Below the pieces are notes generated by a model. That model saw only the letters and a program-made list of their open reading frames with translations, was not told the DNA's origin and did not search any database. A program made the translations under genes and the position numbers. DNA of 64,000 bases. Origin: Corynebacterium sp. GTDB taxonomy: Bacteria; Actinomycetota; Actinomycetes; Mycobacteriales; Mycobacteriaceae. How positions within the stretch are numbered: the stretch's first letter is position 1; each line of letters starts with the position of its first letter. Of the stretch, positions 9,895 through 18,878 are shown piece after piece. The stretch covers positions 62,001 through 126,000 of the forward strand of contig JAUMTW010000006.1 of the NCBI GenBank assembly GCA_030531005.1, in the 5' to 3' direction.

Positions 9895-10007
9895 GCCTTC
9901 CACAATAGAGGGAATTGCCGGCTTGCGGGAACGCTGCCTGCCTTCGAGGCAATTTCGTACTAGAATGTGGGAAGAAATACTCACAATAATGTTAAGGGAG
10001 AACAGCG

Positions 10008-10280
10008 TTGGCACGCGATATTGATGATATTCAGCGCGATATTGAGCGCACTCGCCGGCAACTCGCCGGAACCTTGGACGAGATCGCTGAGCGCACGAAG
10101 CCGAGTAACCTGGTCGAAGGTGCGAAGACGAAGGTGACCACCAAGCTGCAGGATCCCACCGTGCAAAAGGCTCTGGCTAGTATTGGCGCCGCAGTAGCAG
10201 GGTTAATTGTGGTGGGCGTGGTGCGCTCCCGCAAGAAGAGTTCCGACTTGAAGGAAATCCAGAAGCTCCTGAATCGCTAA
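10008..10280 (+). CDS. DUF3618 domain membrane-associated protein
   Basis: A 90-residue protein that starts at TTG 10008, with AAGGGAG seven bases upstream. The N-terminal DIDDIQRDIERTRRQLAGTL is the DUF3618 signature, a charged amphipathic helix. It is followed by a single membrane helix (about 58-72, ASIGAAVAGLIVVGVV) and a basic tail. The family is common in actinobacteria and has no established function. A rho-independent terminator follows directly. Likely counterpart of Rv2520c. Confidence 0.85.
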   Translation: MARDIDDIQRDIERTRRQLAGTLDEIAERTKPSNLVEGAKTKVTTKLQDPTVQKALASIGAAVAGLIVVGVVRSRKKSSDLKEIQKLLNR

Positions 10281-10296
10281 GCGGAGAGTAAGAAAA

Positions 10297-10323
10297 AGCG
10301 CCCTAGACGTTAGGGTGCTTTTC
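10297..10323 (+). terminator. Terminator after the DUF3618 gene
   Basis: AGCGCCCTA (10297-10305) pairs with TAGGGTGCT (10311-10319) with one G.U pair, followed by a T-rich stretch. Confidence 0.8.
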
Positions 10324-10344
10324 TCTTTGCTGCTCGTATTGCGG

Positions 10345-10380
10345 CAACAAAAAACCCGCCATGGAAAACCATGACGGGAA
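10345..10380 (-). terminator. Terminator of the tRNA-Lys transcript
   Basis: On the minus strand CCCGTCATGG pairs with CCATGGCGGG (one mismatch) and is followed by a run of T, directly downstream of tRNA-Lys. Confidence 0.75.
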
Positions 10381-10384
10381 AGAG

Positions 10385-10457
<73 letters not shown>

Positions 10458-10497
10458 ATTGCGGTCGAGAAGTTGTTCTCTCAAGCAACGAGAAGTA

Positions 10498-10526
10498 ATA
10501 CTACAACCCATTGTGGAATATTGCAA
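10498..10526 (-). promoter_or_regulatory. Promoter of tRNA-Lys
   Basis: On the minus strand a -35 box TTGCAA (10526-10521) and a -10 box TAGTAT (10503-10498) are exactly 17 bases apart. Confidence 0.7.
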
Positions 10527-10761
10527 AATCGTACTGTGACCAGTGTGCATGGAGCGTATGCTTCACCTCATTGCGCAATATAAAGGTTCGATAAAAGATT
10601 AGGGCAGAAGGCCTAGGATGTCAGTGCTCTCTGTTAGACTCTGTGGAGATATCGGCAAACGACAAAATTGGAACAGATGTTCTGGCGATGAAGTTATATA
10701 GGGCCACCGCCCTGTTAGCTTTAAAGAAGTAGGACTGCAGAATATCGAGTTAGGGTACATA
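10527..10761. other. Intergenic leader upstream of the L,D-transpeptidase
   Basis: Between the tRNA-Lys promoter and the lipoprotein gene I see no coding signal. It presumably carries the promoter of the transpeptidase (for example GTTAGACT near 10632), which I could not assign with confidence. Confidence 0.5.
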
Positions 10762-11943
10762 GTGCTTGTAGGGCAGAAAAAGGCAGGTCGTGGTCTAGTG
10801 GCCATCGCCGCTTGTGCTGTTATTGGGCTTGCGCTTTCGGGTTGCACCATTGGGGACCCGCACGCAGAGGAAGTAGAGGAGACTGCTGCCTCCGCGGCAT
10901 CAGCTGGCCCAGAGATCTCCATTAAGGATGGCGCCACGGGGGTTTCCCCGATGGCGGATATTAGCGTGCATAGCGCTGAGGGCCTGGATGAGGTTGAGAT
11001 GACCAATGAGGCCGGCAAGGAGGTTGAAGCTTCCTATTCTGATGACCGCAAGGATTGGGGAACTGATGAGGTGCTGGGCTACGGGCGCAGTTACACCATC
11101 ACGGCAACCTCTTCTAATGGTGAGGAATCCACGGTGCAGTTCACTACTGTGAGCCCCGTGGCGCAAACCAATGCCTATGTGGTGCCTGCTGATGGCGCCA
11201 CGGTAGGAGTGGGGCAAACCATTAATTTCGTTTTCGATAATGCCCCGACCGATAAGGAGGCTGTCGAGAAGGCCATAACCATTAAGACCAACCCAAATGT
11301 CGAAGGTGCATTCTATTGGTTGAGCTCCAATGAATTGCGCTGGCGACCCCGTGAGTACTGGCCAACAGGTACTGAAGTTGAGGTCAACGCCGACTTCTAT
11401 GGTCTGAATATGGGTAGTGACTATTACGGTGCTAATGATTACAGTGCATCGTTCACCATTGGTGAGGAAATGCGTGCAGTCGTTGATGACACCACTAAGA
11501 CGATGACTATCTATAAGGATGGTGAAGAGATAAAGTCAATGCCTGTTTCCTTGGGTACGGACTCCTTCCCAACCTTCAACGGTGTCTATATGGTCGGTGA
11601 TCGCGTGGAAGATATGGTGATGGACTCTTCTACCTATGGTTTGGCCATCTCGGAAGGTGGCTATCGCACTTCCGTACAGTATGCGACCCAGCTATCCTAC
11701 TCCGGCATTTACGTGCACGCGGCCCCATGGAGCGTGTGGGCGCAGGGGAGTAGTAACCAGTCGCATGGCTGCATTAATGTCAGCACCGAAAATGCGAAGT
11801 GGTTTATGGACAACTTCAAGCGTGGTGACATTGTTGAAGTGAAGAATACTGTAGGTACCGAGCTGCCAGGTTGGGATGGCTTGGGTTCGTGGAATATGAG
11901 TTGGGAAGAGTGGAAGGCCGGCGGGCTGACCAATGAATCGTAA
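10762..11943 (+). CDS. ldt: L,D-transpeptidase lipoprotein (YkuD domain, LdtMt2/LppS type)
   Basis: An extracytoplasmic peptidoglycan crosslinking enzyme that makes 3-3 (meso-DAP to meso-DAP) bonds. The GTG at 10762 gives 393 residues; GTG at 10798 is an alternative that would still leave a full signal peptide. The signal peptide ends in the lipobox LALSGC, so the protein is likely lipid-anchored. Two immunoglobulin-like domains (about 45-245) precede the YkuD catalytic domain, with YVHAAPWSVWAQG and the active-site SHGCINVS. A C-terminal WNMSWEEWKAGG segment resembles the cap of mycobacterial LdtMt2. The position between tRNA-His and the DUF3618 gene fits Rv2518c. A terminator follows. Confidence 0.93.
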   Translation: MLVGQKKAGRGLVAIAACAVIGLALSGCTIGDPHAEEVEETAASAASAGPEISIKDGATGVSPMADISVHSAEGLDEVEMTNEAGKEVEASYSDDRKDWGTDEVLGYGRSYTITATSSNGEESTVQFTTVSPVAQTNAYVVPADGATVGVGQTINFVFDNAPTDKEAVEKAITIKTNPNVEGAFYWLSSNELRWRPREYWPTGTEVEVNADFYGLNMGSDYYGANDYSASFTIGEEMRAVVDDTTKTMTIYKDGEEIKSMPVSLGTDSFPTFNGVYMVGDRVEDMVMDSSTYGLAISEGGYRTSVQYATQLSYSGIYVHAAPWSVWAQGSSNQSHGCINVSTENAKWFMDNFKRGDIVEVKNTVGTELPGWDGLGSWNMSWEEWKAGGLTNES

Positions 11944-11961
11944 CCGATAACAGATGAAACA

Positions 11962-11985
11962 AGAGGCGCCTGCGGGCGCCTCTTT
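11962..11985 (+). terminator. Terminator after the L,D-transpeptidase gene
   Basis: A perfect nine-base stem AGAGGCGCC/GGCGCCTCT with a four-base loop, followed by TT. Confidence 0.8.
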
Positions 11986-12021
11986 CGCTGTAAGCGATAG
12001 GAGAGTGTGAGGAGTGGGCAA

Positions 12022-12054
12022 AACAAAACGCCCCAAGGAAAACCTTGGGGCGTT
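12022..12054 (-). terminator. Terminator of the tRNA-His transcript
   Basis: A perfect 12-base stem (12027-12038 with 12043-12054) and a four-base loop, followed on the minus strand by TTTGTTT, directly downstream of tRNA-His. Confidence 0.85.
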
Positions 12055-12058
12055 ACGT

Positions 12059-12135
12059 TGGGGTGGCTGACGGGACTCGAACCCGCGACACCCAGGATCA
12101 CAACCTGGTGCTCTACCAACTGAACTACAGCCACC
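12059..12135 (-). tRNA. tRNA-His (anticodon GTG)
   Basis: The acceptor stem GTGGCTG pairs with CAGCCAC. The extra 5' G (12135) pairs with discriminator C (12062), as expected for histidine, and CCA is encoded (12061-12059). The anticodon loop TTGTGAT gives GTG. Confidence 0.96.
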
Positions 12136-12183
12136 ATCGCTGTTTTTTTGCAGCGGAATCTATATTAACGCATCTGCTTCAAA

Positions 12184-12819
12184 TTACAAAAATCGCTGGT
12201 AAGCCTGGGTAATTTCCGTTTGCGCGGCCTCGCATTCCGCACTATTTTCCTGTGGCTTGAGCCAGGCATGCCGGTAGTAGTCGAGTTCCCGAATAGATTC
12301 CACAATATCGGCCAATGCGCGGTGCTGGAGGCCCTTCTCTGGCTGGTGGTAATACACGCGGGGTGCCCACCGCCGGGAGAGTTCCTTGACCGTGGAAACA
12401 TCGATCATGCGGTAGTGCAGGGCCTCATCAAGCCGAGGCATATACGCATGGATAAAACTGCGATCACAGCTGATGGAGTTGCCTGCAAGTGGAGCAGGAT
12501 GGGCGGGGTCACAGTGCTCCGCGATCAGCGCCAAGACGGCATCCTCGGCTTGCTCAATGGTGCAGGTGGATTGCTTGATTGCTTCAACAAGTCCGGAGCG
12601 GGTGTGCATCTCAGTTACATAGGAATCCATACGGGAGAGCTCTTCGGTGCTGGCATGCACAACCAGATCAATGCCTTCGCCCAAGATATTCAGGTTGGCA
12701 TCAGTGACCAAGGCTGCGACCTCCACAATCACATGTTCCTTGGGCTCCAACCCGGTCATTTCTAAATCAATCCATACGATGCGGTCATCGCGAGCAGGGA
12801 TCGTCGTGGTAGTACTCAT
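12184..12819 (-). CDS. orn: Oligoribonuclease (DEDDh 3'-5' exoribonuclease)
   Basis: It degrades very short RNAs (two to five nucleotides), including pGpG, to mononucleotides in the cytosol. The 211-residue protein has the Exo I motif [11 protein letters not shown], a central [16 protein letters not shown], and the Exo III region [15 protein letters not shown] with the catalytic His and Asp. Start is ATG 12819 behind AGGAGA. Only three bases separate it from the stop of cmrA, and its ribosome site lies inside the end of cmrA, so the two are co-translated. The cmrA-orn pairing matches Rv2509/Rv2511. Confidence 0.96.
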   Translation of the reverse strand: MSTTTTIPARDDRIVWIDLEMTGLEPKEHVIVEVAALVTDANLNILGEGIDLVVHASTEELSRMDSYVTEMHTRSGLVEAIKQSTCTIEQAEDAVLALIAEHCDPAHPAPLAGNSISCDRSFIHAYMPRLDEALHYRMIDVSTVKELSRRWAPRVYYHQPEKGLQHRALADIVESIRELDYYRHAWLKPQENSAECEAAQTEITQAYQRFL

Positions 12820-12822
12820 TAA

Positions 12823-13626
12823 TTATTCTCCTAACTTCGCATAAAACTTGCCCATTACCGGGGCTAGGACCTTCGTCGGCAACACGGTGGATACTCCATT
12901 CATCACCTTACCCAGCGGCCCCGGCACGACTCGGCGCTTCCCGGCAGCCATGGCCTCCAGGGTCTCCTGGGCACACGATTCGTAGGTGGTCCAAAGGAAA
13001 TTGGGCACCATCTTATCCACAATGCTGGCTTCAGTAGGGTCGATCTCGTCCGCACGCACCGGTCCGGGGGCAAGGAGCGTACAGCTGACTCCGCTGCCTC
13101 GCAGCTCATAATGTAAGGCCTCAGTAAAGGCATTCACCCCAGCCTTGGTAAACACATAGGTCGCATTATTTGGAATCGGAACATTGCCGGCTGCCGAGCC
13201 CACATTGCAAATAGCTCCACTCCCGCGCTCTAGCATGGGCTGCAGGACTGCGTGGGTCAACTCAAACACGGCGGTGGCATTGACAGCAAATTGTTGGGAC
13301 TCGTAGCCCCAATCCTGCTTACTAAAAGGGCCGAAGCTGGCAATGCCAGCAGAATTAACCAGGATATGAATCTCTTGGGTCTTTAAATATTGCAGTAATT
13401 CTGCGCGCTGGATGCTATCCCCAAGATCACAGGGATACACGTCCACCTGAACCCGGTGCTGTTTTTCGAGCGTGGCCGCGAATGCTTCTAGCACTTCCTT
13501 ACGGCGGGCTACCAGCAATAGGTTGTGGCCCTGGGCTGCTAACTGGGCAGCTAAGGCCTGTCCAATACCTTGGGATGCCCCGGTCACCAAAGCGCGGGAA
13601 GAGAAAGAAGCATGAGGCAAGGGCAT
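12823..13626 (-). CDS. cmrA: Mycolate reductase CmrA (short-chain dehydrogenase)
   Basis: It reduces the 3-oxo group of the freshly condensed mycolate precursor, the last step before mature mycolic acids. The 267-residue protein has the SDR cofactor motif VTGASQGIG at 14-22, LVNSAGIAS, and the catalytic Ser plus YVFTKAG (Tyr-x-x-x-Lys). SDR families are broad; the name rests on length and on adjacency to orn, which is how I remember Rv2509 and its corynebacterial counterpart. The ATG at 13626 has AAGGA seven bases upstream. Confidence 0.82.
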   Translation of the reverse strand: MPLPHASFSSRALVTGASQGIGQALAAQLAAQGHNLLLVARRKEVLEAFAATLEKQHRVQVDVYPCDLGDSIQRAELLQYLKTQEIHILVNSAGIASFGPFSKQDWGYESQQFAVNATAVFELTHAVLQPMLERGSGAICNVGSAAGNVPIPNNATYVFTKAGVNAFTEALHYELRGSGVSCTLLAPGPVRADEIDPTEASIVDKMVPNFLWTTYESCAQETLEAMAAGKRRVVPGPLGKVMNGVSTVLPTKVLAPVMGKFYAKLGE

Positions 13627-13669
13627 AGCGGCATCCTTAGTATTGGGAAGAAGGAATATCCCCTCTAAC

Positions 13670-13927
13670 CTAGCATTTTCTCTGCTCGGGCATCTGCAAA
13701 CTCAAGGTGCGTAAACCTCCGCAGTGCGCCTGGCTTGATCCTCCACAATGCAGCCCGCAGCTATCACACGCCATGGCATCATGCTGGGCTTGCAAATATC
13801 CAATGCGTTCTAATTGCTCCAAGATTGCCGTAACGGTAGCAGGTTCTAAGGCGGTAGCTGCAGCGATCTCTCCCGGAGTGCTCGCTCCATCGGCAATCGC
13901 AGCTGTGACTTGACTAACTGGGCGCAT
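13670..13927 (-). CDS. FeoC-like winged-helix protein with cysteine cluster
   Basis: An 85-residue third gene of the iron operon. Residues 1-48 form a winged-helix-like segment (TPGEIAAATALEPATVTAIL). This is followed by the cysteine cluster CDSCGLHCGG...AHCGG, which may bind an iron-sulfur cluster. Proteins of this kind are thought to regulate FeoB. The start ATG (13927-13925) overlaps the feoB stop as TAATG, so it is translationally coupled; the frame stays open further upstream, but those codons lie inside feoB. No symbol is given because similarity to enterobacterial FeoC is only architectural. Confidence 0.75.
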   Translation of the reverse strand: MRPVSQVTAAIADGASTPGEIAAATALEPATVTAILEQLERIGYLQAQHDAMACDSCGLHCGGSSQAHCGGLRTLSLQMPEQRKC

Positions 13928-15879
13928 TAGAACCACACCCGTAGAATCTGGAAAGTTAGCACCGCCAGAATCCAGGCGGTCGCTACTTGTAACACCACCC
14001 CATATAGCGTCCAGCGCAACCCGATTTCTCTGCGCTGCGCTGCTAAGGTTGCCACACACGGGGTATAAGCCAAGAAGAACATCATAAAGGCCCATACCGC
14101 AGCGATCTGATGACCACCTGATGCTTCTTCGAAATCCGCACGCACTGCGTTCGCAAGTGGAGAAGTGCCTTGGTCTTCCGGATCCTCATCAGAAGGATCT
14201 TCTAAGTCGTAGGTCTGCGCCCAGGAGGAAATTACGGTCTCTTTGGCGATGAATCCGGTAATCAAAGTACCGGTAATCGACCAACTTCCAAAGCCTGCAG
14301 GCTCAAATACCGGGCTGACAAAATCAGCGGTAACTCCGTACACGCTATCTTCGACCGGCAAATCCTCATCGGCGAAGCTATAGCCAGACACTGCAGGAAT
14401 AGATTGCATAAAGAACACCACGGTAACGGTGATGACGATGATGCCACCAGCCGTTTGTAAGAAGCCCTTGAGTCGTATCCACATTACCGAGCAGGCCAGC
14501 CTTACTCCTGGTAATTGGTAGGTAGGCAGATCAATAATCAACGGCTCGCGCCCGATGGTGCGCCATAAAGTGTTTTTAACCAAAAAGCCCACCAGAATTA
14601 CCAGCGCAATGGAGATCAGGTACATAACAAAGACCACGGTGCCAGCATGATCCGGGAAGAAAGTAGCACCTAGCATCACAAAGACTGTCAGCCGCGCACT
14701 GCAGGAAGTAAACGGAATTAGAAGGGCTGTCAGCAGACGCTGACGCTGCTGGCCAAGCACTCGTGTGGCTGAAATAGCGGGTACATTGCAACCAAATCCT
14801 ACAATTAACGGGATAAAAGCCTTACCCGGCAGTCCGATGGTTTGCATTAAGCGGTTTGTCACTACCGCGGCACGCGCCATATAGCCAGAATCTTCTAAAA
14901 CCGCCAGAATTAAGAACATAATGGCCATGAGCGGTGCGAAGGTCAGCACTGTACCCACGCCGGCAATAAGTCCGCCCAGAATGAACCCGTCGAGGACTTG
15001 ATTATTAAGACCTAGTGCGGTTAAGCCAGCCTGAGTCCAGTCGGTTAGCGGCCCGTTAAAGAAAGTATCTAACCCGTCTTGGAGCGGGGCGGCGACCGTG
15101 GTAGTTAGTTCGAAGACTATCCACATCACCACTAAAAACAGCACTGGGCCGAGCACTGGATGTAAGGCCAGGCGATCAATACGCTGTGACCATGAAGGTG
15201 GGGTAGAAGTAGTGGTCGTAGCAGCCTTCGTGGCGGCATCTACCCAAGAAAAGCGGGAATCGGCCGCGGCAAGTGGATCGCTGCTTTCGCGGCGGCGGAA
15301 CTTTCGCGGCGGACTTGCGAGTACTTCGGCCACGGCACTAGCGAGCTCGGGGGCATGTTTACTATGGCGTGGATTGAGCGCAACAACCGGAATGCCCAAA
15401 GCTTGGCTTAAGGCTTTCGGGTCTACATGCACGCCCTGGTTTGCTGCCACATCGAGTTTGGTTAACGCGAGCACAAGACGCTGGGGGTGCTCGGCGAGTT
15501 GAGCCACCATATAGAGACTACGGGCAAGAGCAGTGGCATCGGTGACTACTACTACCACATCCGGGCGCTCGCTGGCCTTGGTATCTATGAGTAGTTCGCG
15601 GGTGAGTTGCTCATCCGGGCTCAGCGGATCGAGTGAATAGGTGCCTGGAAAATCGATGACATCATAGGTGGCATCATTGGTGACCCAGGCTCCGCGGCTG
15701 GTTTCTACACTGGTCCCTGGCCAATTGCCCATGCGGGCTTTAGCACCAGTCAGCGCATTGTACAGGGTTGATTTACCGGCATTGGGTGTGCCAATCATGG
15801 CGACCACAGGTGCATCCTGTGGGGCTAAAGATTTGCCGTGACTTTCGCAATGGCAGGTTGTTGTAGGTGCAGGACTCAT
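13927..15879 (-). CDS. feoB: Ferrous iron transporter FeoB
   Basis: GTP-dependent Fe(II) uptake protein of the cytoplasmic membrane, 650 residues. The N-terminal G domain shows G1 GTPNAGKST, G3 DFPGTYSL and G4 TKLD. A linker of about 60 residues (ending near PSWSQRIDRL) leads to the membrane part with two Gate-like repeats, including VPAISATRVL and ARAAVVTNRLM, and about ten helices. It lies second in feoA-feoB-feoC, all on the minus strand. A candidate DtxR box precedes feoA, so iron repression is likely. Confidence 0.96.
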   Translation of the reverse strand: MSPAPTTTCHCESHGKSLAPQDAPVVAMIGTPNAGKSTLYNALTGAKARMGNWPGTSVETSRGAWVTNDATYDVIDFPGTYSLDPLSPDEQLTRELLIDTKASERPDVVVVVTDATALARSLYMVAQLAEHPQRLVLALTKLDVAANQGVHVDPKALSQALGIPVVALNPRHSKHAPELASAVAEVLASPPRKFRRRESSDPLAAADSRFSWVDAATKAATTTTSTPPSWSQRIDRLALHPVLGPVLFLVVMWIVFELTTTVAAPLQDGLDTFFNGPLTDWTQAGLTALGLNNQVLDGFILGGLIAGVGTVLTFAPLMAIMFLILAVLEDSGYMARAAVVTNRLMQTIGLPGKAFIPLIVGFGCNVPAISATRVLGQQRQRLLTALLIPFTSCSARLTVFVMLGATFFPDHAGTVVFVMYLISIALVILVGFLVKNTLWRTIGREPLIIDLPTYQLPGVRLACSVMWIRLKGFLQTAGGIIVITVTVVFFMQSIPAVSGYSFADEDLPVEDSVYGVTADFVSPVFEPAGFGSWSITGTLITGFIAKETVISSWAQTYDLEDPSDEDPEDQGTSPLANAVRADFEEASGGHQIAAVWAFMMFFLAYTPCVATLAAQRREIGLRWTLYGVVLQVATAWILAVLTFQILRVWF

Positions 15880-15917
15880 GATGATGATCTTTCAAAGAGA
15901 CTTTAAACAGTGAGACT

Positions 15918-16154
15918 TTAAACAGTGACGAAAATATGCTGGGCACTGTGCTTGTCTAAGGCGTAATGCGTGCTGCCCAAAGAGATTAAACGCCCATTGC
16001 CGGAAGTACGTTGGAGCGGAATAATGGCGCTACCAGGGCGTAGTCCAAGTTCAGCGAGGCGTCGCTGGGTGGTGGCAGCGAAAAAATCGTGATCAATTTC
16101 GGTGATAGTGCAGCGAGACCCAAGCGGGATATCATGCAAAGATGCGGCGCTCAT
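15918..16154 (-). CDS. feoA: FeoA family SH3-like protein
   Basis: A small cytosolic partner of FeoB needed for full Fe(II) uptake, 78 residues with the SH3-like FeoA fold. The motif RRLAELGLRPGS is the family hallmark. It heads the operon and is separated from feoB by 38 bases. Start is ATG 16154, and the -10 and candidate DtxR box lie 125-157 bases upstream. Confidence 0.93.
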   Translation of the reverse strand: MSAASLHDIPLGSRCTITEIDHDFFAATTQRRLAELGLRPGSAIIPLQRTSGNGRLISLGSTHYALDKHSAQHIFVTV

Positions 16155-16278
16155 CAGAGAAAACCTTCTGGAAATGAGGGCTCGAAGCAGCGGTTCGCGC
16201 TGGGGCCGGTAAGTGTCGTGGCCGAAGACGTGAGTCGAAGACAGGGAGCGGAATGTGTGAAAACTTTTGCTGATTCAG

Positions 16279-16311
16279 AGTATAAACCCTAGCTAGGTAA
16301 GCGTTAGCAAT
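16279..16311 (-). promoter_or_regulatory. feoA promoter -10 with candidate DtxR iron box
   Basis: On the minus strand TATACT (16284-16279) is a good -10 box. Immediately upstream, 16293-16311 matches about 12 of 19 positions of the DtxR/IdeR consensus as I remember it (plus-strand core TAGGTAAGCGTTAGC). A site there would block the polymerase, in keeping with iron-repressed feo. Confidence 0.5.
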
Positions 16312-16369
16312 CATACACGTAAAAGTGAGCTATCTCCCGAAAGTCATTTCAATATTAAATGCGCGACAA

Positions 16370-16398
16370 TTGGGTAATCTTTCCAACTGCGGTAGACT
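16370..16398 (+). promoter_or_regulatory. Promoter of tRNA-Arg
   Basis: -35 TTGGGT (16370-16375) and -10 TAGACT (16393-16398), 17 bases apart, 13 bases before the tRNA. Confidence 0.7.
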
Positions 16399-16411
16399 TT
16401 AGCGCGCTAAG

Positions 16412-16485
16412 GCCTCCATAGCTCAGTGGATTAGAGCAGTCGGCTTCTACCCGATTGGTCGCGGGTTCGAATCCTGCTGGGGGCA
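16412..16485 (+). tRNA. tRNA-Arg (anticodon TCT)
   Basis: The acceptor stem GCCTCCA pairs with TGGGGGC (one G.U), discriminator A, no encoded CCA. The anticodon stem GTCGG/CCGAT encloses the loop CTTCTAC, giving TCT. Confidence 0.96.
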
Positions 16486-16488
16486 CGG

Positions 16489-16515
16489 AAGGCACCTGGT
16501 AGCAGGTGCCTTTTT
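16489..16515 (+). terminator. Terminator after tRNA-Arg
   Basis: A perfect ten-base stem AAGGCACCTG/CAGGTGCCTT with loop GTAG, followed by TTT. Confidence 0.9.
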
Positions 16516-16635
16516 CTTTGATGCTGTCTTGGAAGGCGGGGCTTGTGGTTGCCCCAGTGCATTTGCCTTTCAAAGAAGTAAGGCGAAAGTTGCAGGAATG
16601 CGGTACTGGCTTCCCTCCTGGTTTAGGCTAGGGCT

Positions 16636-18717
16636 ATGTCTCCAGCCCCTACCACCCGTCGCGTGCAACCCACCTGGCCGATTCTGGCCATCTTGATACT
16701 TACCGCTGGCATCATCGCCGGCGTGCTAGCCCGTTTGGTATTAAGTGACTCCCTAGCATTGCTCGGACTGCCAGATCCCGGAGTGCTCACCACCTTTGGT
16801 TATCCCTTCGTGCGCACTGCGGTCTGGATGCTCATGGCAGTCACTGTAGGCTCCTATTTAGCCAGCGCCTTTTTGCTGCCAGCGAAGAAAGATTCAGTCT
16901 CAGCTGCGCCCTATATGCAGCAGGCGCGCTTGAGCGTGGACGGCATTATCGCGGCCCAAACTGGGGCAATCGCCGCAGGATGCGTGTGCGTGCTTTCTCT
17001 GCTGCTCATCCCACTGACCTTGTCTGATGTTTCGGGCCAGTCCCTCGGACAAAGTATGACCCCGGCGAACTGGGCTTATGCCTTAGAGCGCGTAGAAGAA
17101 GCTCGTGCTTGGCTGTGGACGGCTCTTTTGGCGCTGCCCTTGGCATGCGTGGGCGGACTGCTGCGCCGGTGGAAATTGCAGCCAGTAGCATTTGGCTGGG
17201 CATTGTTACTCATGCTGCCTTTGGGCCTCAGCGGGCACTCCGCTTCTGGTGGGGATCATGATTATGGCACCAATTCCTTGCTATGGCATCTGCTTGCCAT
17301 GCAGTTATGGATCGGTGGCCTCTATGCCTTAGTAACCTATGCCCGCCGCTTGGGCCCAGACCTGCCAACTGCCGTAGGCCGCTATAGCAAGATTGCCCTG
17401 GCCGCGATTGTAACCCTAGCAATCTCTGGCACTGTCAATGCGGCGATTCGGGTACAGCCTGGAGATTTGTTGACCACCGAATATGGCCGGCTCCTCGTAG
17501 CTAAATTCGTTCTCACCATTATTTTGGCAGTATGCGGATATATCCAACGCGCGCGCGTACTGCCGCAGCTATCCGCCAATCCTGCAAATAGTCGTTTATT
17601 CCGGCGCTTGAGCGTCGGCGAGCTGGGATGGATGGCAGCTGTTATTGGTGTTGCAGTGGCGCTGGGACGTACCCCGCCACCTCCACCACGCTACGATGAG
17701 CTGACCCCGATGATGTTGGAGATGGGCTATTCGCTAACGAAGGAACCAACCTACGGCAGCGTGTGGACCGTGTGGCGTTTTGACCTCATGTTCGGCACCG
17801 TCGGGCTCTTACTCACTGCCGCCTATGTGTGGGGCCTGGTGCGCCTGCGTCAGCAGGGAAAGAGCTGGCCGTGGCATCGCACCATGTGGTTCTTCTTGGG
17901 TTCGCTGGGGCTGACGATTGCCATGAGCTCCGGTATTGGTATGTATATGCCAGCGACCTTCGCGATGCATATGGTGGCGCACATGGTGTTATCCATGGTA
18001 ATTCCAGTCTTCATAGTGCTGGGAGCCCCACTGCGTTTAGCCTTAGAGGCCTGGCAGCCGTCAGCAGAGGGTGACGCGGGGCCCCGAGAATGGTTGGAAG
18101 CTGCAATTTATTCGCGCGGTTTGCGCATCTTGATGCACCCTGCAGTGAATACGGTACAGTTCGTCGCTATCTTCTACCTGCTCTACATCACCCCCTGGTA
18201 TGAAGATTCAGTCTCCACCCATGCCGGGCATTTGATAATGAACTGGGTATTCTTGTTGTCTGGTTTGCTGTACTTCTGGGAAATGATTGGTCCGGATCCG
18301 AAACCGACGGATTCCACCGTGTTGCAACGCCTAGCTTGGCTCATCTTCTCTATGCCCTTCCACCTGTACTTTGGCGTATACCTCATGCAGCTCACCACAG
18401 TATTGGCAGAAGATTTCTATCTTGGCCTACAGCTGCCCTGGGAGATTGATCTATTGCACGATCAGCGCGTAGGCGGTGGTATTGCCTGGGCTTCAGGTGC
18501 TTTCCCCTTGACTATCGTCTTTGGCGCATTGTTTATCGAATGGATGCGCACTGATAAGAAAGAGGAACGCGCCTATGAGAAGAAGGCCGCTGCCGATGAT
18601 GAGGCAGAACTAGCATCGTATAACGCGATGCTTGCGCAGTATCAGCAAGGGCATAATCCGATGCTGGAGGGTTACCATCAAGAAGATACAGATGACAATG
18701 ACAGATCACCGCGATGA
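16636..18717 (+). CDS. CopD-CtaG fusion: copper resistance / cytochrome oxidase assembly membrane protein
   Basis: A 693-residue polytopic membrane protein joining a CopD-like copper uptake half (about 1-340, including GGDHDYGTNSLLWHLLAMQLW with metal-ligand histidines) to a caa3-type CtaG half (about 370-640, with FAMHMVAHMVLSM and HPAVNTVQF). Such fusions are common in actinobacteria and are thought to deliver copper to cytochrome oxidase. About a dozen hydrophobic helices are visible, and the last 50 residues are a charged cytoplasmic tail. It is monocistronic as far as the sequence shows. The order beside tRNA-Arg does not identify the substrate, so copper is inferred from family. Confidence 0.88.
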   Translation: MSPAPTTRRVQPTWPILAILILTAGIIAGVLARLVLSDSLALLGLPDPGVLTTFGYPFVRTAVWMLMAVTVGSYLASAFLLPAKKDSVSAAPYMQQARLSVDGIIAAQTGAIAAGCVCVLSLLLIPLTLSDVSGQSLGQSMTPANWAYALERVEEARAWLWTALLALPLACVGGLLRRWKLQPVAFGWALLLMLPLGLSGHSASGGDHDYGTNSLLWHLLAMQLWIGGLYALVTYARRLGPDLPTAVGRYSKIALAAIVTLAISGTVNAAIRVQPGDLLTTEYGRLLVAKFVLTIILAVCGYIQRARVLPQLSANPANSRLFRRLSVGELGWMAAVIGVAVALGRTPPPPPRYDELTPMMLEMGYSLTKEPTYGSVWTVWRFDLMFGTVGLLLTAAYVWGLVRLRQQGKSWPWHRTMWFFLGSLGLTIAMSSGIGMYMPATFAMHMVAHMVLSMVIPVFIVLGAPLRLALEAWQPSAEGDAGPREWLEAAIYSRGLRILMHPAVNTVQFVAIFYLLYITPWYEDSVSTHAGHLIMNWVFLLSGLLYFWEMIGPDPKPTDSTVLQRLAWLIFSMPFHLYFGVYLMQLTTVLAEDFYLGLQLPWEIDLLHDQRVGGGIAWASGAFPLTIVFGALFIEWMRTDKKEERAYEKKAAADDEAELASYNAMLAQYQQGHNPMLEGYHQEDTDDNDRSPR

Positions 18718-18878
18718 TTGTGATCTGTGGATAACCATAGGGTGCCTACCTTAGAGTTATCCACAAGTGGCGCTAGTGTGCAGCTAGTGCCCCTTTCTTT
18801 TGCTTACTGCCTGATTGAAGATGAAGTCAGCAGAATGGAAAACCATCTGGTACAGGTGCAAAAAGAAAGGAATGAAGT

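Noticed and set aside
12220..12765. 181-codon plus-strand frame opposite orn
   Set aside because: It is the shadow of a clear oligoribonuclease gene.
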